DNA from: Spisula solida
Lineage: Eukaryota > Mollusca > Bivalvia > Venerida > Mactridae
Assembly (NCBI GenBank): GCA_947247005.1
Contig: OX365956.1
Span: 8,886,089 to 8,950,088, forward strand
Direction of reading: 5' to 3'
DNA: 64,000 nucleotides
The position numbers and the translations under genes were made by a program. The notes below the pieces were generated by a model, which saw nothing but the letters and a program-made list of their open reading frames with translations, was not told the origin of the DNA and ran no database searches. Shown piece after piece: positions 60,415-64,000 of this stretch; the first letter of the stretch is position 1; each line of letters opens with the position of its first letter.

Positions 60415-61250
60415 GATGATCCAAACAAGTCTTCTTCTGGTAATCTTGTAGCAGAGCATTTCATCTACGGTATCGATATTTTACTACCATACATCGGAAA
60501 ATTGTTTAATAGGATCTATAAGACAGGAGAATTTCCTTCTAACTGGACCGCGTCTGTAATACTACCACTACGTAAAAAAGGAACAATTAATAATCCCGAC
60601 AATTACAAATGTACCGTGGGATTGCACTAATAGATATGTTCAGTAAACTTTACATAAGCATTTTGACAAAGCGTTTGACCTTTTATTCCGATGCATTTTG
60701 TAAACTTACTGAATCACAGGCTGGATTTCGGGCTGGCTATTCAACCATAGATAATGGTTTTGTATTGTACTCACTTATTTCTAAATATTTATTCATGAAA
60801 GGTAAAAAGTTACATATGTTGCTTTTGTTGATTTCAAAAAAGCATTTGACTCTGTAAATAGATCAAAATTGTATAATGCATTGTGTCAACATGGTATTGG
60901 TGGTAAATTGCTTTTTTCTATCCAAAGTATCTATAGCATTGTAAAAGCACATGTGGAAAGTAATAATACCTTAACAACTATTTTTTCATGTCCAATTGGT
61001 TTAAGACAAGGGTGTAAATTAGGTCCGACATTGTTCTGTTTATTTATAAATGAATTGGATACATATATAAGAGAAAGTGGTGTTCATGGAGTGCAATTAA
61101 CACCTGGGGATATTGAATTTTTTTCTGCTTATGTTTGCTGATGACGTGGCATTACTCTCAGACACAGTTGTCGGTCTACAACATCAGTTGAACTCACTAC
61201 ACCAGTAATGTTTAGAATGGAAATTTAAGGTTAATATAGACAAAACTAAA
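60415..61250 (+). pseudogene. LINE reverse transcriptase domain
   Basis: Pieces in several frames: LPYIGKLFNRIYKTGEFPSN with W following, RGIALIDMFSKLY, LTESQAGFRAGYSTIDNGF, the VDFKKAFDSVN block (first catalytic Asp, spans a frame change near 60835), GLRQGCKLGPTLFCLFINEL, and FADDVALLSD with the catalytic FADD at 61133-61144. Motif order and spacing are normal for non-LTR reverse transcriptases. Frameshifts near 60630, 60835 and 61120 make it inactive. Confidence 0.85.
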
Positions 61251-61470
61251 ATTGTGGTATTTAAAAATGGTGGTTACGATATGAGAAATGGTCTTACGAT
61301 AACCAACGCATTGAAACTGTTAATGCTTTTACCTATGTAGGTCTGAATTTCTCACGTAAAATGCCTATGTTTTGTATGGCAGAGCATGTAGCTAATAAGG
61401 CAAAAATGGTTTATTACCTATATCACATAATATTTTCTTCAAACTATTTGACTAAAAAATATGTCCCATC

Positions 61471-62784
61471 TTGTTGTATGGCTCGGAAATATGGGGAATC
61501 GAAAGCAGAGATTGTATTGAGCGGGTTCATATTTATGCATGCAAACGTTTTATGAATGCTTCATTGAAATCATGTAATGTTGCAGTTTTTGGAGACTGTG
61601 CTAGATACCCATTACATATGAGCCAGTCTCTAGGAAAACCTGTTATAATGACATTATGTAATTACTGCATGTAACAAAATTTTGAAAAAGCTTTCAAAAA
61701 GAAAAAATGACATATCTATATATTCAATTTTAAGTCTTTTATCCATATATTTCTATATCTTAGCTTTAAAATGTCTTATGCAATGTGTCGAAATCATTTA
61801 CTTCGTTGCTATGGTGACAGATTTTAGAAAAAACTTTGATTGAGAAAAACGAGGAGTTAGTTGATTAAAACAGTAGTAGCCTTTCTCTAAATGTGAACAT
61901 TTACAATTTGGATGTATATTTTAGAACTTAAAACATCATTCTAAAACTTGATACCATTTTGACCAGCTTATGTTAACAATTGATCAAATGCAGTATTTAT
62001 AAAGTACTTGTTACAACGACGTCGAATAACGCTGTAAGAATGACGTTTGCAACGTCACGCAAAAGGGTCTGATTAGGGCCTCAACAAACAGCTGTAACTT
62101 CCTTAAAAATCAAGATACTAACAAAATTTCTTTTGCATTTTGCTTCATTAAGATTACTCTTTTAAATGACAAAATCATTTTTCTGTCAAAATAGCAGGTT
62201 TTCCTGGAGACTGGCTCATATAATATATTCTTCTAAAATATGTATAAAGTTTTGGATAAGAATACTAAATATGACAAACGATAGATATGTAAAACAATGC
62301 TATTTTATGCTAAAGCGCCTGGATGATCTTGGATATAAAAACTGGGTTACATCATTAAGGTTTGGGTACATTTGGAAAAAACAAACGGTTAATAGACCAA
62401 ATATGTTTATATCTGCTTATGTTAAACGACTCAAGGACCAATACATACAGCACTGGCATAATGAATGTATAGAAAATAGAAAACTGGTATTATATACAAA
62501 CTATAAACTCAAAATTAATCAAGAAAAAATATCTAGATATTGTAAATATCACTACGTTTAGACGTAGTTTGGTTGCCTTTAGAACTTCTACCCATCCTTT
62601 AATGATTCAGAAGGGTCGTCACATTGGAATCCCACATGAAAATCGTTTCTGTATTCATTGTGATAATATAATTGAGTGTGAATACCATTTTCTATTATTT
62701 TGTCCGCTTTATGATAATCTACGTTTGAAATACATTCCTAAAAATATTTTGAAGGACCAAATTTACATAAATTTAATTGTCTAA
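61471..62784 (+). pseudogene. LINE C-terminal region with zinc-binding tail
   Basis: LYGSEIWGIESRDCIERVHI and ACKRFMNASLKSCN precede the MITE; after it the frame continues KICIKFWIRILNMTNDRYVK and YVKRLKDQYIQHWHNE. The last ORF (62569-62784) has KGRHIGIPHENRFCIHCDN and EYHFLLFCPLYDNLR, a C-x2-C...H...C zinc-binding tail like that at 47.6-47.9 kb. Confidence 0.75.
61620..62217. mobile_element. 598-bp MITE inserted in the LINE
   Basis: Termini GAGCCAGTCTCTAGGAAAAC and, reversed, GAGCCAGTCTCCAGGAAAAC; flanked by ATAT at 61616-61619 and 62218-62221. Removing the element and one ATAT joins PLH to IIYSSKI in a single frame, matching the expected LINE protein. Includes GACGTCG and AACGTCAC motifs near 62020-62060. 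Confidence 0.85.
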
Positions 62785-63040
62785 TGACTTGTGCAAATGA
62801 AACAATAATACGAAATCTGGCAATGTTTATTTATTATGCTTTAAAGGTCCGTTCTGAAACAATAATATAATAAATATGATGTTAATATTGGGTCTACATT
62901 GTTCTATTAATTGAATATACCTATGCATGCCCAGTGTATATAAATTGTTACATTACTGTCATGATATGTACAATGTAAAGATTTTATATGTATATTGTTT
63001 GTGTGTATGGGCCGGTGGCCTAAAATGCGAAATAAAGAAT

Positions 63041-63389
63041 ACAGTTTACAGTACATGTATGATAGTATAAGGATAATGACAGACGGCACTCAACTTAACT
63101 AGCCGAACACAGAAACATTGAAACTTACAAGGCACAATGCCCAACACACAATCGAACGAGAAAATGACCATCCCCAGTCAAGATGATCTAAAGATAAATG
63201 AACTAGTTTCAGCCATCAAAAGGCAGAGAAGTAGAAAAATGTTTTGATAGTACAGCGCATTTTGATGTAGAAAACTTGGATCGTGTTTAAGAGCACTTTG
63301 TCAAGCTAAAGGTTCGTGCTGCAGTCTACTCCCATTTACGACCGTTTACATTGTACCTCCTAGACAATTCGAATTTTGTCAGAACAGGG
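63041..63389. repeat. Inverted copy of a dispersed repeat
   Basis: 63075-63175 is the reverse complement of the repeat end at 26310-26390 (GGCATTGTGC, TTAAGTTGAGTGC). The rest is unassigned. Confidence 0.45.
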
Positions 63390-63990
63390 TTTGGATTCAT
63401 GGATGCCACATAATGAAGTTGTTAATACGGTTCTGATATAATTGTATTGCTCGTCTATTGGTGTATTCATGAGTTGCTTCCAGTAAGAAATACAAAACAA
63501 CCTCTCTACAACAACAACCTCGGTGGCACGTTATGTATAATGTATAATAAAGGATCACTTTTGAAAGAGAATGCTGATGGTGCTTACAAGATTGTGATGC
63601 TCTAGAGAGGTAGAGAATAATGCTTCCAGAAATACAATGCAAACTCTCTAGAGCAACAACATCTGGGAAATGTTTGATTTATGTACAGTGGTATTGGATA
63701 TCTAAAATTTATAACAAACAGTCACTGCTGTAACGGAATGATGATTATGCTTCAGAGTGTGTAGCTCTAGAGAGGCAATTAGGCCAGTCTGAATACAATG
63801 TGATTGGGCAGTACGTGTACCCTTCAGATTTAACTCCTAAAATACCAATAAAGACGACGTCAGTGGGACAGAAGCTAAAGTAAATATGTCCTTCATTATG
63901 CTGCTCAACTAAATGTTGCTTTTCAAGTCTATTTTAATCATTGATATACATTGTGTACATTGTTTACTTATCGTACTCTGACACTTTCAA
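63390..63990. repeat. Third, inverted copy of the end of block A2/B2
   Basis: The minus strand matches 31550-31960: GTTTGGATTCATGGATGCCA (63390) corresponds to the reverse of 31840-31860, and CCACTGACGTCGTCTTTATT to 31566-31585. An expanded CTCTAGAG-containing internal repeat is specific to this copy. The 81-codon minus ORF (63397-63642) resembles a frame in A2 (RGCC...YFLLEATHEY against YFFLEATNEY), so the repeat may derive from something that once encoded protein. Confidence 0.5.
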
Positions 63991-64000
63991 ACGAATACTA

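Larger units (their letters stand above)
59330..62800 (+). mobile_element. Non-LTR retrotransposon (LINE), 5'-truncated and frameshifted
   Basis: In order: the C-terminal part of the AP-endonuclease-like domain, a linker, the reverse transcriptase with FADD, a conserved C-terminal region and a zinc-binding tail. The first half of the endonuclease is missing. At least six frameshifts or stops and one MITE insertion (61620-62217) break the ORF. Reassembled by eye from frame fragments; clade not assigned without a tree. A 3' untranslated part may reach about 63040 (AATAAAGAATACAG). Confidence 0.85.

Overview
The window looks like AT-rich, gene-poor genomic DNA of a marine invertebrate, most likely a bivalve mollusc. 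This is inference, from three things: a split C1q-domain gene with a signal peptide and coiled coil (a family hugely expanded in bivalves), LINE, SINE and Tc1/mariner remains of the sort common in molluscs, and a near-total absence of long ORFs. No bacterial operons, rRNA genes, genuine tRNA genes or CRISPR arrays were seen.

The only gene supported with confidence lies on the minus strand at 16170 to 12995. Exon 1 encodes a signal peptide and coiled coil; the last exon encodes a complete C1q domain. Between them are two possible in-frame exons. One carries a sequence like the first half of a C-type lectin fold, the other a Cys-bearing segment followed by a Thr-rich stalk. All proposed introns are phase 1, so the middle exons could be included or skipped without breaking the frame. 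With all four exons the product is about 405 residues (coiled coil, lectin-like, stalk, C1q); with only the outer two it is about 265 residues, the usual bivalve C1q type.

The rest is a stack of mobile and repeated DNA. 1-9 kb: unassigned AT-rich DNA, a 206-bp MITE with a 6-bp duplication, a foldback element and a 973-bp TA-flanked inverted-repeat element. 9.5-12.7 kb: two dead Tc1-like transposons, a dispersed repeat with a palindromic head, and a 354-bp foldback just downstream of the C1q gene. 15-25 kb: a tRNA-derived SINE, a degenerate minisatellite, two more TA-flanked elements, a 58-bp satellite and a 42-bp tandem repeat. 25-27 kb: a broken protease-like ORF, a dispersed repeat and a SINE. 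27.5-45.5 kb: a duplicated block (27.5-32 kb against 33.2-45.5 kb). The second copy is split by about 6 kb and carries three transposons, two of them dated by empty sites in the first copy. 46.7-49 kb: a CGAAT-rich inverted-repeat region holding a LINE tail and a MITE. 50.6-58 kb: a large inverted duplication around a 3.3-kb loop with a 45-bp minisatellite, and with a dead mariner-like element in one arm. 59.3-63 kb: a 5'-truncated, frameshifted LINE cut by a 598-bp MITE whose removal restores the reading frame. 63.4-64 kb: a third, inverted copy of part of the duplicated block.

Recurrent themes are TA-target elements beginning CGAGGG (four complete, one single-ended), TGACGT/CRE-like sites concentrated in such elements, and nested insertions that allow relative dating. 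Clade and family names are given only where protein motifs were readable by eye; no database search was run.
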